Shown one piece after another: positions 33,964 to 43,342 of a stretch of 64,000 nucleotides of DNA. The translations under genes and the position numbers were made by a program. The DNA is taken from contig NZ_JARXHX010000010.1 of NCBI RefSeq assembly GCF_031127835.1, forward strand, positions 62,001 through 126,000. Direction: 5' to 3'. A model generated the notes under the pieces. The model was not told the origin of the DNA. It worked only from the letters and a program-made list of their open reading frames with translations, and searched no databases. This DNA is from Pelagicoccus sp. SDUM812002. GTDB lineage: Bacteria > Verrucomicrobiota > Verrucomicrobiia > Opitutales > Opitutaceae. Positions within the stretch are counted from its first letter, which is position 1. The number at the start of each line of letters is the position of its first letter.

Positions 33964-35502
33964 CTACTTCTTCTCTTGCTGCGGCTTTGGGAAAAGAATC
34001 ACCTTTTCGCCGACTTTGGCTCCGGTCAAAGCATCGGAGGCCTTGAGGCGCTCCAACCACGGTGCATCACTCTCGTATCCGAGAAGCTCGTACACGCGTG
34101 TGGTGGTCTGAGGCATGACCGGCTCAAGCAGACCGACTGCCCGGCGAAGTGCTTCGGCCATGAGCGAGAGAGCCGTGGCACAGGTATCCTTGTCCTTCTG
34201 GTCATCCGACTTAGCAAGTTTCCAAGGGGAGCGTTGCTCGGCGTAGCGATTGATAGAGCGGATGAAAGCGAAGGTGAGCTCCAAACCCTTGTGGAATTGG
34301 AAATCCTCGTAGAGTTCGACTACCTTGTGCTCGGTGTTTGCCCAAGCGTCTTCCAGCTCTTGCTCCGGTTCTTCAGCCACAGAGCGAGGGGGGAACGTCT
34401 CGCCGCAGTAGCGAGGCGTCATGGTAAGCACGCGGTTGAGCAAGTTGCCCAAGTCGTTTGCGAGATCGCTATTGTAGCGGTTGGTGAAGAGATCGTCTGA
34501 AAAATCACTATCCTGCCCCACACTCATTTCGCGAACAAGGAAGTAGCGCAGTGCGTCCACACTGTACTCCTTTGCAAATTCGCTCGGTTCGATGAAGTTA
34601 CCAGTGCTCTTGGACATCTTGTCGCCGTTGATGGACCACCAACCGTGCACGAGCAGGCTGGATGGGATTTCCACTCCAATGGCTTTGAGCATTATGGGCC
34701 AATAGACAGAGTGCGGCGGCAAGAGAATATCCTTGCCGATCACGTGGTAGTTGACCGGCCAATACTTTTCGAAATCTGGCGTGCCGTAACCTACCGCGCT
34801 GATGTAGTTCACCAAGGCGTCGAACCAAACGTAGGTCACGTACTCCTCGTCGAAGGGCAGCGGGATCCCCCACTCGAGGCGCTCCTTGGGGCGGGAGATG
34901 CAAAGGTCGTTGATCGGCTCTTTGAGGAACTCCAGCACCTGCTTGGCCCGGAAACGCGGGAATATGAAGTCCTCGTGCGTCTTGATGTGCTCGATCAGCC
35001 AATCTTGGTATTGGCTGAGCTTGAAGAAGTAGTTGCTCTCCGTGATTTCGGTGACCTCGCCAAAGAGTTCCGGCCACTTGCCGTCGACCATGTCCTTTTC
35101 TTGGAGGAATTGTTCGGCACGTGAGCTGTAGAACCCCTTGTACTCGGCCTGATAAATTTCTCCACGATCGTAGAGGTCCTGCAAAATAGTACGAACCACG
35201 TCCTTGTGGCGCGTCTCCGTGGTGCGGATGAAGTCGTCGTTGGAAATGTTGAGGCTCGAGCAAAGCTCTTTGAACTGTTCAGCAGCTTCGTCGCAAAGCT
35301 CGATCGGCTCGATGCCTCGCTTGGCAGCGGATTGCTGGACCTTTTGGCCGTGCTCATCGATTCCGGTGAGGAAGTAGACATCATCCCCCATTAGTCTGCG
35401 GAAGCGGGCGACCACATCGGTCAGCACCTTTTCGTAGGCGTGCCCGAGATGGGGGGAGCCGTTCGCGTAATCAATTGCGGTGGTGATGTAAAAGGACTTC
35501 AT
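33964..35502 (-). CDS. metG: Methionyl-tRNA synthetase
   Basis: The 512-residue class I synthetase charges initiator and elongator tRNA-Met. HLGH (residues 18-21) is the HIGH motif and GDKMSKSTGN at about 293-302 is KMSKS; the anticodon-binding helical domain follows. The connective peptide lacks the usual zinc knuckle. Where other MetRS have two CxxC pairs, this one reads YSSRAEQFLQEK and DGKWPELFGEV with no Cys, so it is a zinc-free form. It also ends without the C-terminal EMAP/Trbp111-like dimerisation domain. Transcription probably continues into menF and menD. Confidence 0.96.
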   Translation of the reverse strand: MKSFYITTAIDYANGSPHLGHAYEKVLTDVVARFRRLMGDDVYFLTGIDEHGQKVQQSAAKRGIEPIELCDEAAEQFKELCSSLNISNDDFIRTTETRHKDVVRTILQDLYDRGEIYQAEYKGFYSSRAEQFLQEKDMVDGKWPELFGEVTEITESNYFFKLSQYQDWLIEHIKTHEDFIFPRFRAKQVLEFLKEPINDLCISRPKERLEWGIPLPFDEEYVTYVWFDALVNYISAVGYGTPDFEKYWPVNYHVIGKDILLPPHSVYWPIMLKAIGVEIPSSLLVHGWWSINGDKMSKSTGNFIEPSEFAKEYSVDALRYFLVREMSVGQDSDFSDDLFTNRYNSDLANDLGNLLNRVLTMTPRYCGETFPPRSVAEEPEQELEDAWANTEHKVVELYEDFQFHKGLELTFAFIRSINRYAEQRSPWKLAKSDDQKDKDTCATALSLMAEALRRAVGLLEPVMPQTTTRVYELLGYESDAPWLERLKASDALTGAKVGEKVILFPKPQQEKK

Positions 35503-35755
35503 CGATCAAAAATTAAGCGGGAGTGAATAAGCTCCGGCAGAGCTGGCCGCAACCCAAATAAGAGTCCAGCCCCCGTACGGAATCCCCCCGAACAAGAACG
35601 CAAGGGCAGTCAGTAATTTCCGCAAGGCCTACCTGTAGCGTTCGCCACTTCTAGGGAAACCTCGCTGGGGTAAGGCGCTCAAAACCTGTATCTAGAAACA
35701 CTAAAACGAGATTTTTTTCAGATAATCCTAACTATACACCGATAGATGATCTGAA

Positions 35756-36310
35756 ATGCCCTCCTTTCGTCGAAGATCCAAAACCAAACCCGCTACTGCT
35801 GCCTTCACACTCGTGGAAGTGATGGTGGGAACCGTCATCTTCACAATCGCTTCAGTCGGAGTCCTTTCAGGTCTACTACAAGCCCGCAAGATGACGGAAG
35901 GCTCGATCTATGTAGCGACCGCCACAACAGTGGCACAAGGCTACGTCGAGCAGCTGAAGAACATGAAGTTCAGACATCTCGATGAAAGCACCATCCCGGA
36001 GCTGATCAGCCAAGGTGTGCCGGATTCCCTCATCGTCTCCCCATTACCTGCCGACGTGGAAACGGGCAACGCTGACACTGATATCGTCAATACCCGCAGC
36101 ATCGACATCAACAACACACCTGAAGTCGCTCAGGACGATCTGAGTATCAACTTTGTAGTCTACGTTCAGGACATCACCGACGAAGCAAATGGCGTCGGCG
36201 AGGCGCGGCGGATCGTACTCCGCTGGGACTATACAGACAACTCCACAGGCGCGAATGTAGCGGTCGGCAATACCCTCTACGCCATACGCTCGCGTATCCC
36301 AACTTTCTAA
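35756..36310 (+). CDS. Prepilin-type N-terminal cleavage/methylation protein (first of operon)
   Basis: The 184-residue protein has a basic leader (RRRSKTKPATAA) followed by the class III signal AFTLVEVMVGTVIFTIASVGVL. Cleavage would fall between Ala and Phe, with Glu at +5, so it is processed by a PilD-type peptidase and then sits in the inner membrane or a pilus-like fibre. The rest is beta-rich with WDYTDNSTG-type pseudopilin features. It resembles PilV/GspI-like minor pilins and members of the Verru_Chthon-type cassettes. The next gene starts five bases later, indicating an operon. The 250-base upstream region contains nothing else I recognise. Confidence 0.8.
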   Translation: MPSFRRRSKTKPATAAFTLVEVMVGTVIFTIASVGVLSGLLQARKMTEGSIYVATATTVAQGYVEQLKNMKFRHLDESTIPELISQGVPDSLIVSPLPADVETGNADTDIVNTRSIDINNTPEVAQDDLSINFVVYVQDITDEANGVGEARRIVLRWDYTDNSTGANVAVGNTLYAIRSRIPTF

Positions 36311-36314
36311 GAAC

Positions 36315-36932
36315 ATGCGAACTGTAACCAAAAGGCTGAGCAAGAAAGCGTTTACCCTCACCGAGGTCATGGTGACCACTGTGGTCTTTGGAGTAATTAT
36401 GGGGGCGGTGATGAGTTTCCTTATTTCAACGTCAAACTTCGCAGCCTACAACGAAGGCAAGTTGCTCGTGAACCATGACATACGAAAGTTCACCAGCGAG
36501 CTAAGCGACAACGCGACTTACTCGAACTTCTTCGTCATCTACGAATCCTTTACCAATCGCACACGAGTCGACGCGGGCGGATCGGGAGACTTCCTAGTAC
36601 TCGTCTTCACGGACGACAACGACCCCAACCTCTATACCGGCTTAATAGGTTTCTACCGAGCCGCGACCGAAGACTCCGAAGGTCCTGTCATGCGATTCTC
36701 GACCGATTTCAGTTCGCCGCAAGCCGCTGTTCTCGAGGATCTCCTCCCTGTAGTGGAAACAATAGGAACCCACAGCGAAATAATAGAGCTCTCAAAAGGA
36801 CTCAGTGACGGCCAACTCTTCTTCAATTTCTATAACCGTAGCATAACCGTCCAAGGCGAGATTCTCCATCACGGAAGCAATCTCAAACGGGCAACCAACA
36901 CCTATAACTTCACTGTATCACCGAGAGGCTAA
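36315..36932 (+). CDS. Prepilin-type N-terminal cleavage/methylation protein (second of operon)
   Basis: The 205-residue protein has the leader RTVTKRLSKKA and the prepilin motif AFTLTEVMVTTVVFGVIMGAVMSFLI, with Glu5 and Ala at -1, as in the gene before it. The remainder (NEGKLLVNHDIRKFTSELSDNATYSNFFVI) matches the PilW/GspJ-like minor pseudopilin pattern, with a beta-strand-rich globular head. It is likely a partner of the 35756 gene and of the PilX-like gene that starts five bases downstream. Confidence 0.8.
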   Translation: MRTVTKRLSKKAFTLTEVMVTTVVFGVIMGAVMSFLISTSNFAAYNEGKLLVNHDIRKFTSELSDNATYSNFFVIYESFTNRTRVDAGGSGDFLVLVFTDDNDPNLYTGLIGFYRAATEDSEGPVMRFSTDFSSPQAAVLEDLLPVVETIGTHSEIIELSKGLSDGQLFFNFYNRSITVQGEILHHGSNLKRATNTYNFTVSPRG

Positions 36933-36936
36933 GCGT

Positions 36937-39054
36937 ATGAAAAATCGAAATGCAAGAATCAGCGAGAAACGGGGCAGCGTAGTGATGGCAGTCTTCGTCA
37001 TCACTACGGCGCTTGCGGTCGTACTGGGAGCCATCCTCAGCCATTCTCTCACCGAGCGTAAGATTAATGCCCGTCACGAACTTCGCCTCATCGCAAAGAA
37101 CGCTTCCGAGGCCGTCGTCGAGTACGGCTTCGCCCAGCTCCGGCATAAGTTCGAGAACCAAACGAACTTCTCCAACTCCGCGCTCTCACCTTCATCGGCG
37201 GACGCGCTGAGCATGCCTTCTTCCAATCTTTTCGGCTCCAATGTAGATCACACGAAATCAGAAATCATCGGCGGCATAATAGACGATTATCCCACTACTT
37301 TGACATTTATTGATCCGGCTAATCCCGCGAACGAATTCGATCCTCTTCGTGGCCAAAGCGTCTACGCACGACAAATCGCTCTGTACGCGAAAGCGACAGT
37401 TATAGATCCTCGAGGCGGACCAGACATCACGAACTACGTCACTCAAAAGATGCAAGTTCGCGACGCCCCTCTTTTCGCCCACGCCATCTTCTACAACCTC
37501 GACCTTGAAGTCTCACCTGGACCTAAGATGGAGATCCACGGACCCGTTCACGCGAATGGAAACCTCTATTTGCAAGCAATTAATGGCGTGGACTTCCACT
37601 ATCCCGTCTCCACGGCGAGTGACATGTTCTACGGCTGGGGCACTTCTGTCCGATCTGCCCAAGGTTCCGGCGGTGAATCCCTGCAGTCCGGTCACGTAAA
37701 GTTTAAGAACCGCGCCGGGAACCTAGCCTCCATGAAAGTCAACAACTCATATAAAGACTCGAATATGAGTAACTGGAGAACCTACGCGGCCGATCGATGG
37801 AACGGCAATCTACTCACTCAAGAGCACGGAGTAGAAACCTACAACCCAGTCGCCTTTCCGGATTACCTCCCAGACAATCCGACCACTGCAGCCTACGATC
37901 CGCTGAACTCTGGGCACCAGTTGATCGAAGCTCCACTGAGCGTCGTGCATCCTGACTACAACGAGGAGGTCGAGAAGCAAAAGCTCTCCAACAAGGCCGG
38001 TCTCTATATAACTTGGGATGTGCAAACAAACGAGGTACGCCTCTACAACGAGGGCGGTATTCGCTACGACATTACTCACCTCGAAGGCTCCGGCGCTAAC
38101 AAATTGTTCGAGATCAAGTCTGACGTCATGTACGATCACCGCCGCAACGAGTATATAACGATGCTCGAATTCAATGTCGGCAAACTCAAGCAGCTCATCG
38201 AGGACCCCGACTACTCAGTCGACAACGAACATATCAAACCGTACGACGCGTATGGAACCGTCCCTGCCGATGGATCGTCTGTTTACACAAACGCGTGCTA
38301 CAATCCTGGAGCCGACTGGAATGGAATCGTCTATGTTGAATGCAAAACCAGCTCCTCCGACGCCAACGAGCAAGCGAGGCTCCACTACTCCGGAGTTCGC
38401 CTATGGGGAGGAGAAACCGATGCTTGGAAACAAGGAATTCCCAGCCGCGGAGCGGATCCCGGTATGACATTAGCCACCAATAACGCGCTCTATGTGCTCG
38501 GAGATTTCAATGCTGACGGATCTCTGCACGAAACCAACACCAGCGAAAATAGCTCCGTCGTTCCGGAGCTAGGAGAAGTTCCTGTCGCACTCTTTGGCGA
38601 CAGCGTCACCATACTCTCCGAAAATTGGGATGAAAATAGGTCCAGCTACGACGCAAATTCCTTTTCCACGAAAAAGCAAGACGCCCGCTCCACCGAGGTC
38701 GCGGCGGCCATTGTATCAGGTTTGATTCCCTCCAACGCTAACGGAAACGGTCGTAGCAGCGGAGGTGTGCACAACTTCCCCCGATTCCTCGAAAACTGGT
38801 CAGGCGACGACCTCTACATCAGAGGTTCCCTCGTTTGTCTCTACGAAAGCGAGGTAGACGATAGTGCCTGGCGCATCGACTATTATGGGCCTCCTGGCCG
38901 CAAGTGGGGATTCAGTCAACTTTTCCTCGACGGCACCTTCCCCCCTGGCACACCACTTTTGAGAACGTATCGTAGAATCAACTACACCAACCTCACAAAA
39001 GAAGAATACGAGGACCGTATCTCGACACTTCCTTGGCAGGTCACGTCTAACTAA
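36937..39054 (+). CDS. PilX-like / verrucomicrobial cassette protein, large exported protein
   Basis: The 705-residue protein begins KRGSVVMAVFVITTALAVVLGAILSHSLTERK, a hydrophobic N-terminal segment without a Glu5-type pilin motif, typical of PilX-like proteins and Verru_Chthon-type cassette proteins. The long remainder (about 60-705) is rich in Asn, Asp, Tyr and Ser and contains beta-helix-like passages with MEIHGPVHANGNLYLQAINGVDF and a C-terminal IRGSLVCLYESEV block. It likely lies outside the inner membrane. The five-base spacing to the previous gene makes it the third cistron. I do not recognise an enzymatic motif, and the cassette assignment is inference. Confidence 0.7.
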   Translation: MKNRNARISEKRGSVVMAVFVITTALAVVLGAILSHSLTERKINARHELRLIAKNASEAVVEYGFAQLRHKFENQTNFSNSALSPSSADALSMPSSNLFGSNVDHTKSEIIGGIIDDYPTTLTFIDPANPANEFDPLRGQSVYARQIALYAKATVIDPRGGPDITNYVTQKMQVRDAPLFAHAIFYNLDLEVSPGPKMEIHGPVHANGNLYLQAINGVDFHYPVSTASDMFYGWGTSVRSAQGSGGESLQSGHVKFKNRAGNLASMKVNNSYKDSNMSNWRTYAADRWNGNLLTQEHGVETYNPVAFPDYLPDNPTTAAYDPLNSGHQLIEAPLSVVHPDYNEEVEKQKLSNKAGLYITWDVQTNEVRLYNEGGIRYDITHLEGSGANKLFEIKSDVMYDHRRNEYITMLEFNVGKLKQLIEDPDYSVDNEHIKPYDAYGTVPADGSSVYTNACYNPGADWNGIVYVECKTSSSDANEQARLHYSGVRLWGGETDAWKQGIPSRGADPGMTLATNNALYVLGDFNADGSLHETNTSENSSVVPELGEVPVALFGDSVTILSENWDENRSSYDANSFSTKKQDARSTEVAAAIVSGLIPSNANGNGRSSGGVHNFPRFLENWSGDDLYIRGSLVCLYESEVDDSAWRIDYYGPPGRKWGFSQLFLDGTFPPGTPLLRTYRRINYTNLTKEEYEDRISTLPWQVTSN

Positions 39055-39152
39055 GATAATAACCCGCTACGAAACTAAGATTTGATCGATGTCTAAGGAC
39101 AGCAATCGATCGGACGAATAATCCAATCTAAAACCAAAAGTAAGACACGAGA

Positions 39153-39181
39153 AGCCGATCAACCGTCCAAAAGGTTATCGG
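39153..39181 (+). promoter_or_regulatory. Hairpin in the 5' leader of the next gene
   Basis: GCCGAT and AACC (39153-39163, one base bulged) pair with GGTT and ATCGGC (39172-39181) across a short loop. It ends 24 bases before the start at 39205 and has no T run, so it could be a transcript 3' stabiliser or could influence translation. Function is unproven. Confidence 0.35.
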
Positions 39182-39204
39182 CATTCCCCCGAAGCGAAGT
39201 TACG

Positions 39205-39846
39205 ATGACTCTAAATAAACCGCTCTACACCATTGCCCTGTTAATGGGAACAGCTGCAGCAGCTTTTTCCCAAACTGCAAATGACGGGAGTGATCTCGAA
39301 GCTCTCTTCTGGCCTAAATCTGCTCGGCCAGAATTGAGTACGAGAAGCTCCTTCGACAATTTCGACGGAATTCATGTACCCATGTTGCTGGTACAATCGA
39401 GCGACCTCTCCTTCGAACTCGCAAACCGAGAGAATCTACGCATCAATCGACCGTCTTCGAGTCGCTACTCTGGCGAGATCACAGACACCCAACTTCCCGG
39501 AATCACGATCGGCCTTTCACTCTTCAAGGGAGGTGAATTTCTTCCAGACCTTTCCGAAGTCTCATGGTCAGCCTATCGAAAAGGGCTCCTGATTGAAAAA
39601 CCGTACATCGAGATCGTCTTGGAAAATACGAACATCGGGCAAGCGATCACCCCTTATGTTTTCGGAAAGCAGTTTCGCCAAATCGTGTATCAACTGGAAA
39701 CGACGCGGGGACTGGTCAAACGGCGAGAAATTTTCTGCTTTGTAGGGTCCAATCTCGTAGTGTTCACCATCAGCGGAACAAAACAATCCGTCGATCTACA
39801 TTGGACAGCTGTTGAGAATCTTATCAGTGAGTTGAGCCTTGAGTAA
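39205..39846 (+). CDS. Exported protein of unknown function
   Basis: The 213-residue protein has a Sec signal peptide (LYTIALLMGTAAAAFSQ, cleavage near residue 23). Its mature part is mixed alpha/beta with conserved-looking Trp, Tyr and Arg residues (WSAYRKGLLIEKPYIEIVLEN, VKRREIFCFVGSNLVVFTISG), perhaps a lipocalin-like or LolA-like beta barrel, but I cannot assign a family. It lies about 150 bases downstream of the prepilin operon in the same direction. It may act with it, which is inference from position only. Confidence 0.7.
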   Translation: MTLNKPLYTIALLMGTAAAAFSQTANDGSDLEALFWPKSARPELSTRSSFDNFDGIHVPMLLVQSSDLSFELANRENLRINRPSSSRYSGEITDTQLPGITIGLSLFKGGEFLPDLSEVSWSAYRKGLLIEKPYIEIVLENTNIGQAITPYVFGKQFRQIVYQLETTRGLVKRREIFCFVGSNLVVFTISGTKQSVDLHWTAVENLISELSLE

Positions 39847-40015
39847 GGGTATCCATTTAAATCGTCGGCCGTCCTCAGGAAAATGTCAGGTGAGGCATAG
39901 GGGATTGGATGAGGCCAATCTAAGCAAAGACAGGGTTAACCGAATTGGCACACTCTGGGGGTTGTAATACCCTATATTCCGTTGTCTTCTAGTGGCCTCA
40001 AAAGCGACACGAACT

Positions 40016-40246
40016 ATGAAGCCTATCCTCACGACAACCGCCTGTATCTTCGCCGCGACTGTCCTCTGCGCCCATATCTCAACTGACGATTTAGGACTCA
40101 CCAACAGTGACGATAAAAACGTCGCTCAGGCCTCTGAATTCGAAGCTTCCATCAACTCGGTAAGTGAGTTTTCGCCTTCCATGTACGGAATTATAGGTGC
40201 AGCCACTATGGGCTTGGTGATCGCGAGCAGGCGTCAGAGAGCGTAA
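40016..40246 (+). CDS. Small exported protein with PEP-CTERM-like C-terminus
   Basis: The 76-residue protein starts at ATG 40016 (a GTG at 39992 would add eight residues). It has a signal peptide (KPILTTTACIFAATVLCA, cleavage near AHI) and a short acidic middle. Its C-terminus SPSMYGIIGAATMGLVIASRRQRA has the layout of PEP-CTERM sorting signals: a Ser/Pro motif, one hydrophobic helix and a terminal Arg cluster. The exact Pro-Glu-Pro is missing, so it is a variant or degenerate signal. Such proteins are normally processed by exosortase, which is not encoded in the window. A terminator follows. Confidence 0.6.
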   Translation: MKPILTTTACIFAATVLCAHISTDDLGLTNSDDKNVAQASEFEASINSVSEFSPSMYGIIGAATMGLVIASRRQRA

Positions 40247-40279
40247 CGAATCCTTTCCATTCGCTCACTCCCCTAATTC

Positions 40280-40314
40280 AAGTCAATCGCCAACCAGGCG
40301 GTTGACTTTTTATT
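40280..40314 (+). terminator. Rho-independent terminator
   Basis: AAGTCAATCGCC (40280-40291) pairs with GGCGGTTGACTT (40297-40308), with one G-T wobble and a five-base loop, followed by a TTTTATTT tract. It ends the transcript of the small exported gene and lies before the convergent gatB. Confidence 0.85.
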
Positions 40315-40315
40315 T

Positions 40316-40345
40316 GGACGGACGGCTTGAAGGCCGTCCCACCAC
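40316..40345. repeat. Palindromic repeat unit
   Basis: The unit GGACGGACGGCTTGAAGG continues with CCGTCCCACCACC. The arms GGACGGC and GCCGTCC are inverted around TTGAAG. It shares the GACGGC...GCCGTCCC core with the repeats at 1-120 and 3685-4541. It lies directly beside the terminator, at the boundary of the accessory and housekeeping regions. Confidence 0.55.
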
Positions 40346-40370
40346 CTAGAACTTAACCTGGGTAGCGTCC

Positions 40371-41819
40371 TTAATCGATCAGCTCGCGGATGATCTTGTT
40401 GACCAACTGCGGGTTCGCCTTGCCCTTGCTCTTCTTCATGACCGGCCCAAGCAAGGCATTGAGCGACTTTTCGTTTCCGTCTTTGTAATTCTGCACTGGC
40501 TTGGGATTCTCATCGATCGCCTCTTGGCACCAGACCTTAACCTGCCCTTCGTCGAAATCGGGCTTCAAGCCCTTACGCTCGATCACCTCCTCCGCAGTTT
40601 CGCCTGTTTTGAACATCTCTGGGAAGACGTCCTTGTTGGCCACATTCTTCGGGATGATTCCCTGGTCGACGACCTTGACCAAGCCCAGCAATGTATCCGG
40701 AGTTATCTTACACGTATCGATACTCATTCCCGCTTCGCTCAAATCGCGCAGCAAGTCGTTCGCCACCAAATTGCCGATTGCCTGTGCAAGCTTCGGTTCC
40801 TGCTTAGCCGCAGCTTCGAACCAATCGCTCAAAATGCGGTCCGGCACCAGCACGGAAGTAATCGAAAATGGCAGGTCGTATTCCTCAATGAAGCGACGCT
40901 GCTTGTCCCAGGGTAGCTCCGGGATTTCGTTCTGCAGCTTCGTCTTCCAGTCCTCGTCGATGCGCACCGGCATCAAATCCGGATCCGGGAAGTAACGATA
41001 GTCGTGAGCGTCTTCCTTCTCGCGCATCATCTCCGTCTGGCCGAGGTCCGCGTTCCAACGCCACGTCGCCTGCTTGATCGTATTGCCCTTCTTGAGCTCG
41101 CGCGTCTGGCGCTTGATCTCGTACTCGATGCCATTCTTTACGCCGGTGATACTATTGAGGTTTTTAAGCTCTATCTTTTGCCCCAGCTCCTTCTGCCCAA
41201 CTGGACGCACCGAAATGTTCGCGTCCGCGCGCATCTGGCCCTTCTCCATATCGCAGTCTGAGATACCGCAATAGATCATGGTTTGGCGAATCGCGGTAAG
41301 AAAAGCGAAGGCTTCCTCACCGGAGCGCATGTCCGGCTCGCTGACGATTTCCATGAGCGAAGTGAAGGCCCGATTGTAATCCACCAAGCTGTCGTCGGCA
41401 AAGTGGTTCAGCTTGCCCACATCGTTCTCCAAATGGATACGCGTCAGGGCGATCTTCTTGTGCTCGCCCATTTCGCCGCGGTTGTGCCCCGGCAACTCTA
41501 TTTCCACAAAACCACCGTCACAGATCGGCTGGTCGTACTGGGTGATCTGGTAGTTGTTTGGGCTATCGGGGTAAAAATAGTTTTTGCGGTCCCACTTGCA
41601 GGATTCCGGAATCGTACAATTCAACGCCAGGCCAGCCTTTATTATTCCATCAAGCGCCGCCTTGTTCATCACTGGCAACGCCCCCGGCAATCCCATTACC
41701 ACGGGATCGACCATAGTGTTCGGCTCGTGCCCATAGCCTGCACGAACGCGGGAGAAAATCTTTGATTCGGCCTTTATCTGAACGTGAACTTCCAGGCCAA
41801 TTACTGCTTCGTATTCCAT
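40371..41819 (-). CDS. gatB: Asp/Glu-tRNA amidotransferase subunit B
   Basis: The 482-residue subunit binds misacylated tRNA and carries the kinase-like ATP site. It starts MEYEAVIGLEVHVQIKAESKIFS, the standard GatB N-terminus, at ATG 41819; 65 in-frame residues upstream have no GatB character. Further motifs are DRKNYFYPDSPNNYQITQYD, EPDMRSGEEAFAF, ADANISVRP, and the C-terminal YqeY-like domain ending NPQLVNKIIRELID. Together with GatC and GatA it converts Glu-tRNA-Gln or Asp-tRNA-Asn to the correct amide. It follows gatA by eight bases. Confidence 0.96.
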   Translation of the reverse strand: MEYEAVIGLEVHVQIKAESKIFSRVRAGYGHEPNTMVDPVVMGLPGALPVMNKAALDGIIKAGLALNCTIPESCKWDRKNYFYPDSPNNYQITQYDQPICDGGFVEIELPGHNRGEMGEHKKIALTRIHLENDVGKLNHFADDSLVDYNRAFTSLMEIVSEPDMRSGEEAFAFLTAIRQTMIYCGISDCDMEKGQMRADANISVRPVGQKELGQKIELKNLNSITGVKNGIEYEIKRQTRELKKGNTIKQATWRWNADLGQTEMMREKEDAHDYRYFPDPDLMPVRIDEDWKTKLQNEIPELPWDKQRRFIEEYDLPFSITSVLVPDRILSDWFEAAAKQEPKLAQAIGNLVANDLLRDLSEAGMSIDTCKITPDTLLGLVKVVDQGIIPKNVANKDVFPEMFKTGETAEEVIERKGLKPDFDEGQVKVWCQEAIDENPKPVQNYKDGNEKSLNALLGPVMKKSKGKANPQLVNKIIRELID

Positions 41820-41826
41820 TATAAAA

Positions 41827-43299
41827 TTAGAGGCTTGGGTGTTGATCCTTGAAGTCGTGGGCCATTTCAAACTCGTGGGCGATCGAGAGCAGCTCGTCCT
41901 CCTTGAACGGCTTGCCAAGGATTTGCAATCCCACCGGTAACCCGTCGCTGTATCCACACGGCAATGACATGCCAGGGATTCCCGCGAGATTCGCAGAGAT
42001 TGTATAGATATCACTCAAGTACATGGAGAGCGGATCGCTCGCCTTTTCACCTTTCTTAAAAGCGGGAGTTGGAGAGGTCGGAGTAAGGAGTGCGTCGACC
42101 TCCTTGAAGGCGTTTTCGAAGTCTCGGCGAATCAAAGTACGAACTTTCTGAGCCTTGAGATAATAGGCGTCATAATAGCCGCTGCTCAAAACGTAGGTAC
42201 CCAAAATAACGCGACGCTTCACTTCTTCGCCAAATCCTTCCGCACGCGATTGGCAATAGATATCCACCGAGTCCTTGGCGTCGAATTTCTCAGCCCGGTG
42301 CGTGTAGCGGATACCGTCGTAGCGAGCCAAATTCGATGACGCTTCCGCCGTCGCGATGATGTAATAAGTCGCCACCGCGTAGTCCGTGTGCGGAAGCGAC
42401 ACTTCCTTTATTTCGCAGCCGAGACTCCTGTAGAATTCGATCGCCTCGAGAACTGGCTTCATGGCAGGCGTATCCGCTGCGGTGGCAAAATACTCCTTTG
42501 GCAAACCGAGCGTCCACTTGTGACCGCGCTGTTTTTCCATCGCCTCCAAGAAGTTCGGCGTGGAAACCTTGTAGGACGTCGAGTCGCGCTCGTCGTGACC
42601 GGAAATGGCCTGCAGCAGCAATGCCGCATCCTTGACGTTGCGCGTGAGCGGACCGACTTGGTCGAGCGACGAGGCAAAGGCAGCCAGACCATACCGCGAA
42701 ACGCGACCATAGGTTGGCTTCAAACCGACAACACCACAGTGCGAAGCGGGCTGGCGAATCGAGCCACCGGTATCGCTCCCCAGGGTCATCACCGCTTGCC
42801 CCGCAGCCGCAGCCGCAGCCGATCCACCGGAACTACCGCCGGGAATGCAATCGAGATTCCAAGGGTTGGAGGTCGTCTTAAAAGCCGAATTCTCCGTAGA
42901 GGAACCCATTGCATACTCGTCAAGATTGAGACGACCCCATAGCACCGCTCCCTGCGACTTCAGTTTCTCGATACAAGTCGCATCGTAGGGCGAAACAAAC
43001 TTCTCCAGCATCTTGCTGGAACAAGTCAATGGTTGACCGTTCACCGCAAGGTTGTCCTTGATGCCGACGGGGATTCCATCCAAAGGACCGAACGATCCTC
43101 CCGCTGCTCGCCGCGCATCCGAGGCATCGGCCTGAGCCAAGGCGTCGACTTCATCGTAGGAATTAAACGCGCCGACCTTGTCCTCGACCTCCTTGGTACG
43201 AGCGATCGTCGCTTTCATCAGATCGACCGCTGATAGTTCCTTCTTCTCTAGCAACTCCGAGAGCTCACTAGCCGACTTGTAATGCAATTCTTTAGACAC
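41827..43299 (-). CDS. gatA: Asp/Glu-tRNA amidotransferase subunit A
   Basis: The 490-residue amidase subunit releases ammonia from glutamine and transfers it to the GatB site. It has the amidase-signature Lys-Ser-Ser triad: Lys81 in [10 protein letters not shown], a cis-Ser in [11 protein letters not shown] near residue 156 and Ser180 in [13 protein letters not shown]. The start is GTG at 43299. The gene lies between gatC and gatB in one minus-strand transcript. Its presence indicates indirect synthesis of Gln-tRNA or Asn-tRNA. Confidence 0.96.
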   Translation of the reverse strand: MSKELHYKSASELSELLEKKELSAVDLMKATIARTKEVEDKVGAFNSYDEVDALAQADASDARRAAGGSFGPLDGIPVGIKDNLAVNGQPLTCSSKMLEKFVSPYDATCIEKLKSQGAVLWGRLNLDEYAMGSSTENSAFKTTSNPWNLDCIPGGSSGGSAAAAAAGQAVMTLGSDTGGSIRQPASHCGVVGLKPTYGRVSRYGLAAFASSLDQVGPLTRNVKDAALLLQAISGHDERDSTSYKVSTPNFLEAMEKQRGHKWTLGLPKEYFATAADTPAMKPVLEAIEFYRSLGCEIKEVSLPHTDYAVATYYIIATAEASSNLARYDGIRYTHRAEKFDAKDSVDIYCQSRAEGFGEEVKRRVILGTYVLSSGYYDAYYLKAQKVRTLIRRDFENAFKEVDALLTPTSPTPAFKKGEKASDPLSMYLSDIYTISANLAGIPGMSLPCGYSDGLPVGLQILGKPFKEDELLSIAHEFEMAHDFKDQHPSL

Positions 43300-43342
43300 C
43301 GTATCCTTCGTGTTTTCTTTGTGCTCTTCGCGGGAGTAACAA

